Below, one piece after another: positions 63,664-64,000 of a stretch of 64,000 bases of DNA. The translations under genes and the position numbers were made by a program. The notes under the pieces are model-generated. The model saw nothing but the letters and a program-made list of their open reading frames with translations. It did no database searches and was not told where the DNA came from. Origin of the DNA: an uncultured Gammaproteobacteria bacterium. Its GTDB lineage: Bacteria > Pseudomonadota > Gammaproteobacteria > Arenicellales > JAANXG01. Location of the stretch: positions 22,451 through 86,450 of the forward strand of contig CAMYKK010000001.1 of NCBI GenBank assembly GCA_947258975.1. The letters run 5' to 3'. Each line of letters opens with the position of its first letter. Within the stretch, counting starts at the first letter, position 1.

Positions 63664-64000
63664 ATGACCAATCAAAGAACCATCATCGGCGCTCTCATTG
63701 CCCTGGCAACTGGGCTCACCATCTTAGGAGTGGCCCACGCCGCTGCCGAGCCCGCACTGTCGGCGGCGTCAACAAAAACCATCAACGATGCGGCGCCGAA
63801 ACCAACGTCGTCGACGGCGGATCACACCAAGTTCGAGGTGTTGCAGGCGGAATTCAAGTCCGGGCCCGAGGTCACCAAGGCATGCCTTACATGCCATACC
63901 GAAGCCGCCAAGCAGGTCCACCTGAGCAAACACTGGACTTGGGAATACAAGAATCCGGACACCGGCCAGGTGCTCGGCAAAAAGCATGTAATCAACAACT
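63664..64000 (+). CDS. Octaheme c-type cytochrome, tetrathionate reductase family (N-terminal part, cut by window edge)
   Basis: The frame is open from ATG 63664 to the end of the window. A signal peptide (IIGALIALATGLTILGVAHAAA) comes first, then a Ser/Thr/Pro-rich linker. Then the segment FKSGPEVTKACLTCHTEAAKQVHLSKHW holds the first heme motif (CLTCH) and matches, with HWTWEYKNPDTG and GKKHVINN, the start of octaheme tetrathionate reductase (OTR)-type cytochromes. These reduce tetrathionate, nitrite or hydroxylamine in vitro. Seven more heme motifs would follow to the right of the window. It is likely periplasmic and co-transcribed with the DUF302 gene. Confidence 0.82.
   Translation, partial: MTNQRTIIGALIALATGLTILGVAHAAAEPALSAASTKTINDAAPKPTSSTADHTKFEVLQAEFKSGPEVTKACLTCHTEAAKQVHLSKHWTWEYKNPDTGQVLGKKHVINN

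Noticed and set aside
1..64000. tRNA, rRNA, CRISPR arrays, transposases, phage genes
   Set aside because: I read the intergenic stretches for T-arm-like GGTTCGAATCC sequences, regular direct repeats and transposase motifs and found none that hold up.

Overview
The window reads as chromosomal DNA of a Gram-negative bacterium, most likely a gammaproteobacterium with a respiratory, sulfur- or nitrogen-cycling style of life. The evidence is an envelope set (MltA, an LptD-like N-terminal domain, ChaN, DsbC, an L,D-transpeptidase), DctB/DctD-type control of TRAP transporters, a YdcH-type small protein, several c-type cytochromes, and a partial octaheme cytochrome of the tetrathionate reductase type at the right edge. 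I saw no rRNA, tRNA, CRISPR array, transposase or phage gene. Taxonomy here is inference from gene content.

Layout. (1) 1-4800: an unusual envelope or natural-product-like group: the C-terminal part of a radical SAM/SPASM protein, an Asp/Asn beta-hydroxylase-like protein, a nucleotidyltransferase/CDP-alcohol phosphotransferase fusion, an opposing radical SAM protein, and an LptD-like protein with no barrel. (2) 4850-9700: MltA, a MoxR remnant, a CDF metal transporter with an ADP-ribose pyrophosphatase, and a PPK2 kinase. (3) 9950-18930: citrate synthase; an operon of pseudokinase/Sel1 protein, succinate-semialdehyde dehydrogenase and phosphate acetyltransferase; DadA; and a cysteine-dioxygenase-like protein that has lost two iron ligands. 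(4) 19059-22490: ABC exporter, gamma-carbonic-anhydrase-like protein, YdcH, GlcG-like protein. (5) 22908-33594: a full glycogen block (glgP, malQ, GH57, glgC, glgB, glgA). (6) 34032-38785: a c-type cytochrome island (tetraheme, membrane monoheme, lipoprotein monoheme) and an FAD oxidase. (7) 39088-54211: pyruvate:ferredoxin oxidoreductase with a GltD-like ferredoxin subunit, malic enzyme, a TRAP transporter with two binding proteins, and a DctD/DctB pair; a good sigma-54 promoter lies upstream of the TRAP operon. (8) 54329-64000: SodC, a cupredoxin/helical protein, ChaN-PDZ, DsbC, L,D-transpeptidase, TauE, DUF302 and the start of the octaheme cytochrome.

How the parts fit. The TRAP system would import C4-dicarboxylates under DctBD/sigma-54 control. 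Malic enzyme, in the same run of genes, makes pyruvate, and the neighbouring pyruvate:ferredoxin oxidoreductase makes acetyl-CoA and reduced ferredoxin. Citrate synthase and phosphate acetyltransferase take the acetyl-CoA onward, and the glycogen block stores surplus carbon. The most interesting single items are the pseudokinase operon head, the cysteine-dioxygenase homologue with a broken metal site, the 1-4 kb radical SAM/CDP-alcohol cluster, the barrel-less LptD, and the cupredoxin-helix protein.
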